A stretch of DNA of 5,801 nt from Actinomycetota bacterium. Lineage in GTDB: Bacteria > Actinomycetota > Actinomycetes > Streptosporangiales > Streptosporangiaceae. Shown here in pieces: positions 5,780-5,801 of the stretch; within the stretch, counting starts at the first letter, position 1; each line of letters begins with the position of its first letter. A model generated the notes under the pieces. That model did not search any database and was not told the DNA's origin. It saw only the letters and a list, made by a program, of their open reading frames with translations. Position numbers and translations under genes: made by a program. Location of the stretch: NCBI GenBank assembly GCA_003541285.1, contig DPMS01000700.1:469-6269 (forward strand), read 5' to 3'.

Positions 5780-5801
5780 TGAGCAGCCCGGTCCCCGGAG
5801 T

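Noticed and set aside
1..5801. CRISPR array, tRNA or rRNA genes
   Set aside because: No regularly spaced identical repeats, no tRNA-like cloverleaf or T-loop consensus, and no rRNA signatures were seen on either strand.

Overview
The window is strongly GC-biased. Its plus- and minus-strand genes have GC-rich third codon positions and GTG as well as ATG starts. It carries families common in actinobacteria (VapBC, LysE, GNAT, an IS110/IS117-type transposase), so the source is most likely a high-GC actinomycete. The genus cannot be read from the sequence. Coding density is low for such a genome: several 220-520 bp stretches hold no convincing gene, and at least one gene is decayed. This looks like an accessory or degrading region.

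Layout, left to right. Bases 1-245 contain no gene I can support. A minus-strand gene (246-1175) encodes a beta-propeller-like hypothetical protein. A 520 bp gap (1176-1696) holds only a hairpin repeat and one doubtful small ORF. A minus-strand gene (1697-2059) encodes a small protein with a conserved FGGMGSFNDL block (DUF6966-like). The divergent intergenic region (2060-2281) contains two strong inverted repeats and a possible remnant of a UvrA C-terminus. A LysE/RhtB-type exporter (2282-2932, plus) converges on a GNAT acetyltransferase (3010-3531, minus). After a 370 bp gap comes a complete VapBC toxin-antitoxin operon (3902-4524, plus). It has an AT-rich inverted repeat in its promoter region and a 13 bp gene overlap. 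The window ends in an IS110-family element whose transposase (4706-5705) is broken by three single-base frame changes and has lost two of its four DEDD acidic residues.

The genes do not form one pathway. The only tight functional unit is VapB-VapC. The most informative structures beyond the genes are: (1) the IS110 left-end leader, where functional relatives encode a bridge RNA, together with 9-bp repeats shared by the two sides of the element; and (2) a dispersed sequence CCGC[C/A]CGTAACGGCGGTT, found twice at 17/18 identity, with a shorter TAACGGCGG copy, always in gene gaps. I did not find a clearly new multi-gene system. The remnant bridge-RNA region and the dispersed hairpin repeat are the best candidates for a second look.
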